A stretch of DNA of 64,000 bases, taken from positions 248,001 through 312,000 of the forward strand of contig NZ_JALHKS010000003.1 of NCBI RefSeq assembly GCF_022968825.1. The letters run 5' to 3'. Positions within the stretch are counted from its first letter, which is position 1, and each line of letters starts with the position of its first letter. The notes beneath the pieces are model-generated. The model did not search any database. It saw nothing but the letters and a program-made list of their open reading frames with translations, and was not told the DNA's origin. Source of the stretch: Chryseobacterium salipaludis (GTDB lineage Bacteria; Bacteroidota; Bacteroidia; Flavobacteriales; Weeksellaceae). Both the position numbers and the translations under genes were made by a program. Below, piece after piece: positions 34,081 through 44,233 of the stretch.

Positions 34081-34107
34081 AAATCCCTGCTCTGCGGGGA
34101 TTTTTCA
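34081..34107 (+). terminator. terminator after lysS
   Basis: Stem AAATCCCTGC (34081-34090) / GCGGGGATTT (34094-34103) with loop TCT and one mismatch, followed by TT. Confidence 0.75.
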
Positions 34108-34165
34108 TGCCGCTAATTACTGTATTTGAACAGCTGAGAACCTTTCGTATTCCGCGTATTTTTCG

Positions 34166-34173
34166 TATATTTG
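34166..34173 (+). promoter_or_regulatory. -7 box of gyrB (TATATTTG)
   Basis: Exact TAnnTTTG match; TTC rather than TTG sits 19 nt upstream (34144-34146). Implies a 5' leader of about 100 nt with two hairpins: ATACCGC/GCGGTAT (34186-34206) and CGGCAG/CTGCCG (34241-34259). Confidence 0.5.
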
Positions 34174-34274
34174 TTAGTCTTTTTTATACCGCTGAAACGG
34201 CGGTATTTTCAAGGATTGGTTTTAATACAAAGTCGACAGCCGGCAGCTGATAACTGCCGTTCAAATAAATATAG

Positions 34275-36212
<1,938 letters not shown>

Positions 36213-36240
36213 TCGCTGCATCATCAAATACTATATTTTA

Positions 36241-36267
36241 AAAACTGTCCATTCGGGCAGTTTTTTT
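36241..36267 (+). terminator. terminator after gyrB
   Basis: 10-bp stem AAAACTGTCC (36241-36250) / GGGCAGTTTT (36255-36264) with loop ATTC, then T run. Confidence 0.85.
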
Positions 36268-36316
36268 ATCTTTTTGCCTGATATTTGCATCCTTTACGAC
36301 AAACATTATTTAAATT

Positions 36317-37126
36317 ATGAAAAAAATATGGTACGCTTTTCCCGTTCTGCTGCTCTCCCTTGCAGCCTGTAAAAAAACAACTGAAGTACAACATTCCGGT
36401 ACCGGGACAGATACGGTTGCCGTGCAAAAACCAGAATTTAAGGAAAGCGATTCGGTTATATTTCGGGATTCTGTTCAGCTGGATAAAAATCTCACCGCTT
36501 TGTTTGAGTCCACGGTTCCCACCTTTGACGGTACGGCTGATAAGGCACTTCTTGATTCCCTTTACAAACCTGCCAATCTGCAATTAAATGGCTATTCACG
36601 CAGCGAACTGGAAGCGGGCTTAAAAGCTTCTGCGCAGCAATATTATGATGACATCAGGAAAACATTAGCTGACTTTAAACCAACTTTTCACCAAACGTGG
36701 AACCAGAGCAGCCACATGAAAACATTTTCACGCGAACATGATTTTCTTACTATCCAATACAAATCCGACGGCTACAGTGGTGGTGCCCACGGTTATTATA
36801 ACGAAATTTATAAAGTTTTTGATTTAAAGAATAATAAAACCTTACAGCTGAGTGATGTGGTCGAAAATCAGGATTCCCAGGTATGGTCGAGGATTTTGAT
36901 GGATCACTTTCTTAAAAATGATCTCGGCACCGGACAAAGTGAAATGCTGTTGGTGAAAGAGATTCCGCTGAACAACAATTTTTACTTTGATAACCAAAAT
37001 CTGTATTTTCTGTACAATCAATATGAAATTGCGGCCTATGCAGCCGGACCGGTTTTGATCAAAGTGCCTTTTTCCGACATTAAACCGATGCTGACACAAT
37101 CCTTCCGTGAGAGACTGTCTTTATAA
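36317..37126 (+). CDS. DUF3298 (RsiV-type) lipoprotein
   Basis: 269 residues with a lipoprotein signal (Cys20 in LSLAAC-KKTTE). Mature part: flexible Thr/Gly stretch, then a two-layer domain with SGGAHGYYNEIYKVFDLKNN near 158-176 and NNNFYFDNQNLYFLYNQYEIAAYAAGP near the C-terminus, the latter being the hallmark of DUF3298 as found in RsiV (lysozyme-binding anti-sigma factor). Here there is no anti-sigma domain, so a lysozyme-binding or cell-wall role is only a possibility. Followed closely by the lipid kinase gene (24 nt). Confidence 0.8.
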   Translation: MKKIWYAFPVLLLSLAACKKTTEVQHSGTGTDTVAVQKPEFKESDSVIFRDSVQLDKNLTALFESTVPTFDGTADKALLDSLYKPANLQLNGYSRSELEAGLKASAQQYYDDIRKTLADFKPTFHQTWNQSSHMKTFSREHDFLTIQYKSDGYSGGAHGYYNEIYKVFDLKNNKTLQLSDVVENQDSQVWSRILMDHFLKNDLGTGQSEMLLVKEIPLNNNFYFDNQNLYFLYNQYEIAAYAAGPVLIKVPFSDIKPMLTQSFRERLSL

Positions 37127-37138
37127 GCAACGTATTGC

Positions 37139-37146
37139 TATTTTTG
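37139..37146 (+). promoter_or_regulatory. -7-like box 4 nt before the lipid kinase start (TATTTTTG)
   Basis: Exact TAnnTTTG match, CAGC then ATG at 37151. If active the transcript would be leaderless; no TTG at -33, so moderate confidence only. Confidence 0.35.
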
Positions 37147-37150
37147 CAGC

Positions 37151-38002
37151 ATGAAAAACGTTGCCTGCATCATCAATCCAAACTCCTCCAAGGGTAAATA
37201 TCACGCTGCCTTACAGGCTTTTCAGAAGGTGCTGCACGATGACCGTATCCTGCTTTCCAGATCGGCGCAGGACACGCATGAATTTATCAAAAAACAGTGG
37301 AACGACACGGATATTTTTATTGCTGTAGGCGGTGATGGGACCATTACCTCAGTAGCGTGCCAGCTGGCGCATTCGGATAAAATTTTAGCCATTTTGCCGG
37401 GCGGTTCCGGTAATGGATTTTCGCGCGAGCATCAGTTTGATAAAGATATTGACGGACTTCTAAGTAAAATTAAAGGCAAACAATACCGCCGGATTGATAC
37501 CTTCACCGTGAACGGACACTTATCCATCAATGTTTCAGGCGTCGGCTTTGATGGCGTCGTCACTAAATTATTTGAAAAAACCAACCGTGGACTCTGGAAT
37601 TATGTTAAAGTTTCTTTACGAACCTTTTTTTCGTATAAGCCTGTAGAGATTAAGTTTGAGGATGAAAAACACGTAAGCCGCAAAGGTAAATATCTGATGA
37701 TTAATGTGGCCAACACCCGTCAGTTTGGAAACAATGCCTTTATTGCTCCACACGCGACCACTACGGACGGACTTGCTGAAATTGTCCTGGTTAAGAAATT
37801 TCCGCTTTGGTACGGAGCCATCTTCGCTGCCAGATTATTTGCAGGAACCTTAAAAGAGGATGAATATATATCCTACATTTCAACCGCAGATATTAGCTTT
37901 TCCGTGAACAGCCGGGATTGGCATCTGGATGGCGATTACATCGAAATTAGTTCGCCGGTTCACATACAGGTACAGCCGGCCAGCCTTTGTGTTTTGCAGT
38001 AA
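37151..38002 (+). CDS. diacylglycerol/sphingosine kinase-like lipid kinase
   Basis: 283 residues, DAGK catalytic family (YegS/DgkB type). Nucleotide loop GGDGTITSVA near 60-69 and LPGGSGNGFSREH near 82-94; C-terminal beta sandwich ends with WHLDGDYIEISSPVHIQVQPASL. Phosphorylates a membrane lipid, substrate unknown. The stop codon directly abuts the stop of the convergent photolyase gene with no spacer. Confidence 0.88.
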   Translation: MKNVACIINPNSSKGKYHAALQAFQKVLHDDRILLSRSAQDTHEFIKKQWNDTDIFIAVGGDGTITSVACQLAHSDKILAILPGGSGNGFSREHQFDKDIDGLLSKIKGKQYRRIDTFTVNGHLSINVSGVGFDGVVTKLFEKTNRGLWNYVKVSLRTFFSYKPVEIKFEDEKHVSRKGKYLMINVANTRQFGNNAFIAPHATTTDGLAEIVLVKKFPLWYGAIFAARLFAGTLKEDEYISYISTADISFSVNSRDWHLDGDYIEISSPVHIQVQPASLCVLQ

Positions 38003-39304
38003 TCAGCTTTTTTGTAACGCCTTTTTGTAGGTATTTAACGCTTTTTCCCGCGTAGCTTTGTGCTCGACTATTGGTTGGGGATATTCTGTCGTATTGAATT
38101 CCGGCACCCACTTTTTAATGTATATAAATTCAGGGTCGAATTTCTTTTGCTGTTCTTCCAGATTAAAAACCCTGAAATACGGGGAGGCATCGGCGCCGCT
38201 GCCGGCACACCATTGCCAGTTTCCATTGTTGGCAGACAGATCATAATCCAGCAATTGAACTGCGAAATAGGCTTCACCGATACGCCAGTCGGTCAGCAGG
38301 TGTTTGGTCAGAAAACTGGCGCAGACCATCCGGACGCGGTTCGGCATATATCCCGTTTTGTTCAGCTGGCGCATTCCGGCATCTACTAAGGGATAACCGG
38401 TTTTGCCTTGCTGCCATTTTGAGAGATGATCTTCATTGTGCTCCCACGGAATACTGTCGTATTCCGCACGAAAAGAATGAGTAACCACCTTTGGAAAATG
38501 ATATAAAATCTGCATGAAAAATTCCCGCCAGATCAGTTCTTTCAGAAAAACTTCACTCTTGTCTCCTACTCTTTCCACCAACTTCCTGATGCCGATCGTT
38601 CCAAAGCGGAGATGCACGCTGAGTTCGCTGGTATGCTCGGAAGGCGTATTTCTGATCTCGGCATATCGTTTCAGAAATGCATCGGTTAGTTGAGGAACTT
38701 TCCAGCTGCCGCCCGTGCTTTCAAAACCAATATCCTTTAAACTAAGCCTTTTAAATCTGCTGTCTACCAGCTGGTCCAAATGTCTTTCGCTCGGATATGG
38801 TTTCTGTGGATTTTCCTTCCAGTGTTCCAGCCATTTTTTTGAATAAGGCGTGTACACGCTGTACGGGCTTCCATCTGCTTTTACAATGTCGTCTTTCGCG
38901 AAGATCACCTGGTCTTTGTAACTATAAAAAGAAATGTTTTTTCCCTCTAAAAAATCGCAAATTTCGGCATCCCTTTTAATTGCAACAGGTTCATAATCTT
39001 CATTGGTATAAACCGCCGCGACATCATAATCCTGCACTAATTTTTTAAAGATATCGAGCGGTTTTCCATGGTATTCCGCAATTGCTTTTCCTTTTAAGGC
39101 AAGTTTATCCTGAAGCCCACCGAGATGCTGCCTGATGAAATCAACGCGCCGGTCCTCCTTGTTTTCCAGTTGATCCAGGATTGTGGTATCAAATATAAAA
39201 AGAGGAAGAACCGGCTCCTTTTCAGAAAGTGCGCGGTATAAAGCATGATTATCGTCCAGCCGCAAATCCCGGCGCATCCAGTAAAGTGAAAGCCTAGTTT
39301 TCAC
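38003..39304 (-). CDS. phr: deoxyribodipyrimidine photolyase (cryptochrome/photolyase family)
   Basis: Blue-light repair of cyclobutane pyrimidine dimers. 433 residues. N-terminal antenna domain starts LYWMRRDLRLDDNHAL; C-terminal FAD domain shows TGYPLVDAGMRQL, NRVRMVCASFLTKHLLTDWR, and NNGNWQWCAGSGADASPYFR-like segments with the Trp electron-transfer and substrate residues of class I enzymes. Overlaps marR by 11 nt, so in one transcript with marR and probably the whole tetR-ABC1-SDR-marR-phr run. Its position beside carotenoid genes fits a photoprotection role. Confidence 0.95.
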   Translation of the reverse strand: MKTRLSLYWMRRDLRLDDNHALYRALSEKEPVLPLFIFDTTILDQLENKEDRRVDFIRQHLGGLQDKLALKGKAIAEYHGKPLDIFKKLVQDYDVAAVYTNEDYEPVAIKRDAEICDFLEGKNISFYSYKDQVIFAKDDIVKADGSPYSVYTPYSKKWLEHWKENPQKPYPSERHLDQLVDSRFKRLSLKDIGFESTGGSWKVPQLTDAFLKRYAEIRNTPSEHTSELSVHLRFGTIGIRKLVERVGDKSEVFLKELIWREFFMQILYHFPKVVTHSFRAEYDSIPWEHNEDHLSKWQQGKTGYPLVDAGMRQLNKTGYMPNRVRMVCASFLTKHLLTDWRIGEAYFAVQLLDYDLSANNGNWQWCAGSGADASPYFRVFNLEEQQKKFDPEFIYIKKWVPEFNTTEYPQPIVEHKATREKALNTYKKALQKS

Positions 39305-39947
39305 TTCCCAGCAAGCTTAAAAATTCTGCCGGATCCTCCGTGCGTCGCGTCGTATAAATAGTGTGGTGAAATGTATTTAACTCTTTCAGCATTCTCAGCA
39401 GGTCTTCCTTTTCCTTTTCGGAAAGCCGGCCGCACATTACTTTGGAAACTGTCGTGATATCTTTCATGGAAGCGTTAAAAAGTTCCCTTCCCTTCGCGGT
39501 AACAGATATTCTCGTGCTGCGCTTGTCTTTGGTGTCGGGCTTTTCTGCCAACAGGCCATGTTTCACGAGCCTTTTGATGATTTCAATTCCTGTTTGTTTC
39601 TCATGCGCATTTTTATCAATGAGCTGCATTTTCGTTAATGAATCGTAATCCATCATCCGGTAGAGATAGGTGAAATCTTCATTCACCAACTCCGGATGTT
39701 TGTCTAAGGACTTTTTAATCAAATGCTTACTGTAGCGGCCCAGCATAATCACCTGTTTCGCAATCTGATTTTCCAAATCATTCACATCCAGTTCATATTT
39801 TTCAGTCAGATTTTCCGGATTCTCGCGTTGGTAAGCCTGTTCATTCAGGAAAAGGCGGAAGTCTTCCAAAGTAATGGTTCCAGACGGACGCGTGCTCTGG
39901 CACTTTTCAAGCTCGGTGAGCAATTGTACAATTGTGTCTAATTCCAT
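39294..39947 (-). CDS. MarR-family winged-helix regulator (217 aa)
   Basis: About 60-70 residues longer than a typical MarR at the N-terminus. The winged helix-turn-helix is near 95-165: LTKMQLIDKN, EIIKRLVKHGLLAEKPDTKDKRSTRISVTAKG, the last being the wing with the D-x-R-(S/T) signature, followed by a dimerisation helix. The first 90 residues are helical and acidic. Likely regulates phr and/or the carotenoid genes, by position. A CAAATTTA box is 4 nt upstream, within a motif shared with the tetR-crtI region. Confidence 0.85.
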   Translation of the reverse strand: MELDTIVQLLTELEKCQSTRPSGTITLEDFRLFLNEQAYQRENPENLTEKYELDVNDLENQIAKQVIMLGRYSKHLIKKSLDKHPELVNEDFTYLYRMMDYDSLTKMQLIDKNAHEKQTGIEIIKRLVKHGLLAEKPDTKDKRSTRISVTAKGRELFNASMKDITTVSKVMCGRLSEKEKEDLLRMLKELNTFHHTIYTTRRTEDPAEFLSLLGSEN

Positions 39948-39950
39948 ATT

Positions 39951-39963
39951 ACAAATTTACTAA
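39951..39963. promoter_or_regulatory. marR promoter/operator candidate (ACAAATTTACTAA)
   Basis: 13-mer just upstream of the marR ATG (39947), containing a TAAATTTG -7 box on the minus strand (39959-39952). Matches 12 of 13 bases with ACAAATTTAGTAA at 42688-42700 between tetR and crtI. The centre AAATTT with TTA...TAA ends is a partial palindrome. Confidence 0.45.
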
Positions 39964-40655
39964 CTTTTAATACTCCCCATACCACCATCCAGGCCAATTA
40001 CCTGTCCGGTCATCCAGGAACTTTCATCCGACATTAAAAATGCTGCCAGCGCTGCAATATCCTGCGGTGTTCCCACGCGCTGCAACGGATGCCTCTTATC
40101 GGCCGCTTCGCGCTTTTGCTCAGTGGACAATAAAGCCGCAGATAAGCTGGTATCCGTCAGCGATGGCGCAATGGCGTTTACGCGAACTTTTTGCAAAGCA
40201 ACTTCTGCCGCCAGGCTTTTAGCCAAACCTTCAATCGCGCTCTTACTGGCAGAAATTGATGTGTGGAAAGGCATTCCCAGTTTTGCTGCGACGGTGGAAA
40301 ACAATACAATACTGCTGCCATCCGCTTTTTTCAGCGCTGACAGGCACTTGTGAATCACCTTTACTGCACCAATAAAATTTTGTTCAAAATCTGCACGATA
40401 ATCATCTTCTGTTAACCGCTGAAAAGGTTTTAGCACAATGGACCCGGGACAGTAAATCAGCCCATGCAATACTTCGGGCACTTCAAGAGTTTCCAGAGAA
40501 TCTTTAACCACATCCAGCGGGATAAATTTTGTGTTCAGCGCTGCCAGCTCAGGTGTTTCATGTCGCGAAACTGTGATCAGGTTGTTTTCCCGCAGTTTCC
40601 AGGCGCACGCCAGCCCGATTCCTTTGCCGGCCCCGATGATGAGAATATTTTTCAT
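39960..40655 (-). CDS. divergent short-chain dehydrogenase/reductase
   Basis: 231 residues from the ATG at 40655 (frame extends nine codons upstream). Cofactor loop GAGKGIGLA near 7-15, IYCPGS replacing NNAG, RVNAIAPSLTDT near 168-179 and the C-terminal VIGLDGGMGS are SDR-like. The catalytic YxxxK is altered: the segment reads HTSISASK, with Ile where Tyr should be and Lys kept; the Ser of the triad (LFST) remains. I recall similar FHxSI-xA-xK members in other genomes, so this is probably a divergent subgroup and not a mutation. Sits between marR (12 nt) and the ABC1 kinase (30 nt). Confidence 0.8.
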   Translation of the reverse strand: MKNILIIGAGKGIGLACAWKLRENNLITVSRHETPELAALNTKFIPLDVVKDSLETLEVPEVLHGLIYCPGSIVLKPFQRLTEDDYRADFEQNFIGAVKVIHKCLSALKKADGSSIVLFSTVAAKLGMPFHTSISASKSAIEGLAKSLAAEVALQKVRVNAIAPSLTDTSLSAALLSTEQKREAADKRHPLQRVGTPQDIAALAAFLMSDESSWMTGQVIGLDGGMGSIKS

Positions 40656-40685
40656 ATGAACAGATTTTGATGGTACTTCCAATGA

Positions 40686-42002
40686 TTAGTTAAGATATTG
40701 CTGGTAGTTATACACGCGAACAGGTCCGCCGTGCAGATTATTCATCAAACTATAGAGCCCGAAAAACGTACGGTTCATATAAATAAAATGCCGTGAACCC
40801 CGGTCTGCACTCCGGTTTCTCAGTTCAGCGCTTTTCGCATACTTTTGGCCCAGGTCCGATAGAGCATTGAGAAATTCCGCATCTCTAAAATCAAAGTAAT
40901 CATAGCGGAAAGGCGTGAAAAACAGCGTAAACAATTCATGGAATAAATCACTGAAAAACACGCGGTCTTCCTCGCTGTCTTCATCTGATAACAGTTCCAG
41001 TTCATGCATCAGTTCTTCAAAACGTGCAGGATCATCCAGATTTTCCGGTTTCGACAAGGCAAAGTAGGGATTATAAAATTCCGCAGGAATGTGCTTCATA
41101 CACCCAAAATCAAGTGCAATTAAGCTGTCATTCCGGTCTACTAAAAAATTCCCCGGATGCGGATCCGCATGAACGCGATGCAGACCGTGAATCTGAAACA
41201 TATAAAAATCCCACAATGTCTGCGACACCAGAGCACGCGATTCCGGGCTGCGATTCTGCTTCGTGAACTCAGCCAGATGAATTCCCTCCATCCAATCCAT
41301 TGTTATGATTTTGGAAGAAGACCATTGCGGGTAATACTGTGGCAGCCGAAGATTGGGCAGGTGTACGCACTGCGCGGCCATTTCCATACTCTGGTGAATT
41401 TCTCGCCGGTAATCCGTTTCCTCCAGCAGTTTTCCTTCTACTTCGCGGAAATAACGATCTGAATTTTCAGCTTTTATGTTAAATAACTTTAATGCCAGCG
41501 GTTTTACCATCGCCAAATCCGAAGAAATACTTTCGGCAACGCCCGGATACTGAATTTTAACGGCAAGTTTGCGCCCGTTTTTAGTGGCTTCGTGCACCTG
41601 GCCAATGCTGGCCGCATGCGTACTCTGGCGATTGAATGTATCGAAAAATTCCTGAGGCCGTTTCCCCAGCTGAGCAGAAAACATTTTATCCACTAGTGGC
41701 GCGGACAGAGGCGGGACCTGAAACTGTGCCAGCGAAAACTTTTCAACATAGGCGGTTGGCAGCATATTTTTTTCCATACTGAGCATTTGTGCTACCTTCA
41801 ACGCGCTGCCTTTCATTTGCTTCAAGCTGTCATAAATATCCGACGCGTTATTGCGATCCAGTTGCTCGCGCGCCTGTTCGCGGCTGCCGGTTACCTGGTC
41901 GCCATAATATTTAAGGTAGTTCACGCCCACCTTGGCACCCGTCTGCAAAATCTTGGCAGCGCGCTCAATTTTAGAAACAGGAATTCGGTCTAAGCTTTTC
42001 AT
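40686..42002 (-). CDS. ABC1/ADCK (UbiB-like) atypical kinase family protein
   Basis: 438 residues. Family marks: K-G-S-A-L-K-V-A-Q-M-L-S near 64-75 (KxGQ-type helix), AASIGQVH near 129-136 (Ala-rich loop in place of the Gly-rich loop), VKIQYPGV (ATP Lys), HADPHPGNFLV near 286-296 and ALDFG near 304-308 (catalytic and metal Asp). No membrane segments visible, unlike UbiB. ABC1 proteins support quinone or isoprenoid lipid metabolism; here the carotenoid cluster supplies an isoprenoid context. ATG overlaps the tetR stop by 4 nt (ATGA), a coupled pair. Confidence 0.88.
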   Translation of the reverse strand: MKSLDRIPVSKIERAAKILQTGAKVGVNYLKYYGDQVTGSREQAREQLDRNNASDIYDSLKQMKGSALKVAQMLSMEKNMLPTAYVEKFSLAQFQVPPLSAPLVDKMFSAQLGKRPQEFFDTFNRQSTHAASIGQVHEATKNGRKLAVKIQYPGVAESISSDLAMVKPLALKLFNIKAENSDRYFREVEGKLLEETDYRREIHQSMEMAAQCVHLPNLRLPQYYPQWSSSKIITMDWMEGIHLAEFTKQNRSPESRALVSQTLWDFYMFQIHGLHRVHADPHPGNFLVDRNDSLIALDFGCMKHIPAEFYNPYFALSKPENLDDPARFEELMHELELLSDEDSEEDRVFFSDLFHELFTLFFTPFRYDYFDFRDAEFLNALSDLGQKYAKSAELRNRSADRGSRHFIYMNRTFFGLYSLMNNLHGGPVRVYNYQQYLN

Positions 42003-42667
42003 ATAAACGGACGGATTTTCTCGTGATACAGAAATTTACCAAGGTCAGCCAGCTTGCGCGCAGGACTGATATCGAGCAGGGAAAAGGCTGTGTCTAAAGA
42101 TTTTTCGATATAAACATCGGTCTTCTCAAAGCGCGGGCTGTCATCTTCCAGCCAAAACTTTAAAACAGATAGCAGGTGTACCCAGAAAACATCGGCGGTC
42201 GCACGACTTTGCACTTTATGGAAATCGCTGAGCGACCGTACCTCTTCCATTTTAATATAATGCGGAAGGGCAAGATTTTTGATATAGTCAGAAAATAGTT
42301 TTTTAGCGGATTGCACGTTGCGCCACCGGTCTGCACGGCTCGGTTTCTCCTGCAGCAGATATAAAACCAGACTGCGGTTAATCGCAAGTTGCTCGAAGAA
42401 TGTAAAATAAAAGGTCAGCAGCCGCTCTTTTGCATCATCAGTTGAATACTGATGGCCAGAAATAAGTTCAAGAGTGCGTTTCATAAAAAATGGAAAATAG
42501 CTTTGTTCCAGGTTTCGGAAAGAACCAAAGCAAGCATAAAACTCCGGCTCGGCTATTTGATGTTGTTGGCAGAACTGATAAACACTGGCCGGTGGTGTGC
42601 CATTTCTCAGCACCACATCTGCGTACAGCTCCATCAGTAATTCACGATTTATTTCAGAAGAATGCAT
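41999..42667 (-). CDS. TetR/AcrR-type transcriptional regulator
   Basis: 222 residues from the ATG at 42667. The N-terminal 60 residues are helical with a TetR-like HTH (ASVYQFCQQHQIAEPEFYACFGSFRNLEQSYF), where the Y-x-x-F-x-S-x-x-x-L ending matches the recognition helix region. The rest is an all-helical ligand domain. First gene of the minus-strand run tetR-ABC1-SDR-marR-phr and divergent from crtI, so it is a good candidate to regulate both directions. A 9-bp inverted repeat lies 4-27 nt upstream of its ATG. Confidence 0.82.
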   Translation of the reverse strand: MHSSEINRELLMELYADVVLRNGTPPASVYQFCQQHQIAEPEFYACFGSFRNLEQSYFPFFMKRTLELISGHQYSTDDAKERLLTFYFTFFEQLAINRSLVLYLLQEKPSRADRWRNVQSAKKLFSDYIKNLALPHYIKMEEVRSLSDFHKVQSRATADVFWVHLLSVLKFWLEDDSPRFEKTDVYIEKSLDTAFSLLDISPARKLADLGKFLYHEKIRPFI

Positions 42668-42670
42668 ATT

Positions 42671-42694
42671 AATTTGTTTTTGATGAAACAAATT
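42671..42694. promoter_or_regulatory. inverted-repeat operator candidate between tetR and crtI
   Basis: Perfect 9-bp inverted repeat AATTTGTTT (42671-42679) and AAACAAATT (42686-42694), 6-nt spacer. It overlaps the TAAATTTG -7 box of tetR (42696-42689), so a protein bound here would block tetR transcription. Confidence 0.6.
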
Positions 42695-42696
42695 TA
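42689..42696 (-). promoter_or_regulatory. -7 box of tetR operon (TAAATTTG)
   Basis: Exact TAnnTTTG match on the minus strand, 21 nt upstream of the tetR ATG, embedded in the inverted repeat and in the 13-mer shared with the marR start. Confidence 0.5.
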
Positions 42697-42729
42697 GTAA
42701 ATATATTTTCTAATATGAAAATAAAAGTA

Positions 42730-42737
42730 TAGTTTTG
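42730..42737 (+). promoter_or_regulatory. -7 box of the carotenoid operon (TAGTTTTG)
   Basis: Exact TAnnTTTG match 20 nt upstream of the crtI ATG. No TTG at -33, which would fit a promoter needing an activator or an alternative sigma factor. Confidence 0.5.
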
Positions 42738-42757
42738 TTCTATCACAAATGTAGATT

Positions 42758-44233
42758 ATGAAAAATGCTGTCGTCATTGGATCCGGATTTTCTTCGCTGG
42801 CCGCTGCCTGCTATCTCGCAAAAGATGGTTATGCTGTGGATGTGCTGGAGAAGAATGAACAAATCGGTGGCCGCGCTTCCATACTGGAAATGGAAGGCTT
42901 CCGGTTTGATATGGGGCCCAGCTGGTATTGGATGCCGGATATTTTCGAACGGTTTTTTGCTGACTTTGGGAAAGAAGTTTCGCAGTATTATGAATTGAAA
43001 AAGCTTTCGCCGGGTTATCGTGTTGTGTTCGGTAAAGGAGATTATATTGATATCTCTGATGAGCCGGAAGAAATCATAAAAACTTTTGAAAAGATCGAAC
43101 CGGGCAGTGGCAGGCACCTTCGTAAGTTTATGGATGAAGCCAAACGAAATTACGAAATAGCAATGCAGGACCTGGTTTATAATCCCGGTAAATCTTTGCT
43201 GGAACTGGTGAGTCCGCAAACGGTTGCCCGCCTGCCCTTATTTGTGCAAAACATTTCACAAACGGTTCGTCGCAACATCAAAAATCCGAAGCTGCGCAGC
43301 ATTCTGGAATTTCCGGTTTTGTTCCTTGGTGCGAAACCAGACAAAACGCCGGCTTTTTATAACTTTATGAACCATGCAGACTTCGGCCTGGGAACCTGGT
43401 ATCCGAAAGGTGGTTTCAATGCTGTGGCGCTGGGCATGGCGAAGCTGGCGGAAGAACTCGGCGTGCGCTTTCACTGTAATCAGGAAGTGCGGAAAATAAG
43501 GTGTGAAGACGGTTACGCAACCGGTGTCGAATGCGCACAAGGTGTTTTTTCCGCAGATGTTATTGTTTCCGGTGCTGATTATGCGCACACCGAACAGCTG
43601 CTGCCGAAGGAACTGCGCAACTATACCACAGAATATTGGTACAAGAAAACCTTTGCGCCGTCCTCCTTTCTATATTACGTTGCCTTTGATAAACCCGTAC
43701 CAGAACTGCTGCATCATAATTTATTTTTCGATACGGATTTTGAACATCATGCAGCGGAAATTTACGATACACCGCAATTACCCGCAAAACCCTTATTTTA
43801 CGCCAATTTTTCTTCAAAAACCGATGATTCCTTATGCCCGGCGGGCAAGGAAACCGGCTTCTTTCTCATTCCGGTAGCGGTCGATTTGGAAGACAGCCCT
43901 GAAGTTCATGAGCAATACTTCGAGGTAATTATGGATCGAATCAAAAAGAATACAGGAATAGATCTGAGACCATCTGTATTATTCAAAAAAAGTTTTGGCG
44001 TTCAGGACTTTAAAGACCGCTACCATTCCTGCCGCGGCAATGCATATGGTTTGGCTAATACTTTGCTTCAGACCTCTGTCCTGCGGCCGAGCATATCCAA
44101 CAAAAAAATTAAAAATCTTTTCTACACGGGACAACTCACCGTACCGGGCCCGGGGGTTCCGCCGGCACTGATTTCCGGAAAGGTGGTGACAGAATACATC
44201 AAAAAACAGAAACACAAAATTCTCAGCATATGA
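42758..44233 (+). CDS. crtI: phytoene desaturase (CrtI family)
   Basis: FAD enzyme converting phytoene to lycopene by four desaturations. 491 residues. N-terminal dinucleotide loop VIGSGFSSLAAACYL, VLEKNEQIGGRA near 29-40, GPSWYWMPD near 54-62, and the C-terminal CrtI signature with GQLTVPGPGVPPALISGK. First gene of a seven-gene operon with crtB (4-nt overlap). Confidence 0.95.
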   Translation: MKNAVVIGSGFSSLAAACYLAKDGYAVDVLEKNEQIGGRASILEMEGFRFDMGPSWYWMPDIFERFFADFGKEVSQYYELKKLSPGYRVVFGKGDYIDISDEPEEIIKTFEKIEPGSGRHLRKFMDEAKRNYEIAMQDLVYNPGKSLLELVSPQTVARLPLFVQNISQTVRRNIKNPKLRSILEFPVLFLGAKPDKTPAFYNFMNHADFGLGTWYPKGGFNAVALGMAKLAEELGVRFHCNQEVRKIRCEDGYATGVECAQGVFSADVIVSGADYAHTEQLLPKELRNYTTEYWYKKTFAPSSFLYYVAFDKPVPELLHHNLFFDTDFEHHAAEIYDTPQLPAKPLFYANFSSKTDDSLCPAGKETGFFLIPVAVDLEDSPEVHEQYFEVIMDRIKKNTGIDLRPSVLFKKSFGVQDFKDRYHSCRGNAYGLANTLLQTSVLRPSISNKKIKNLFYTGQLTVPGPGVPPALISGKVVTEYIKKQKHKILSI

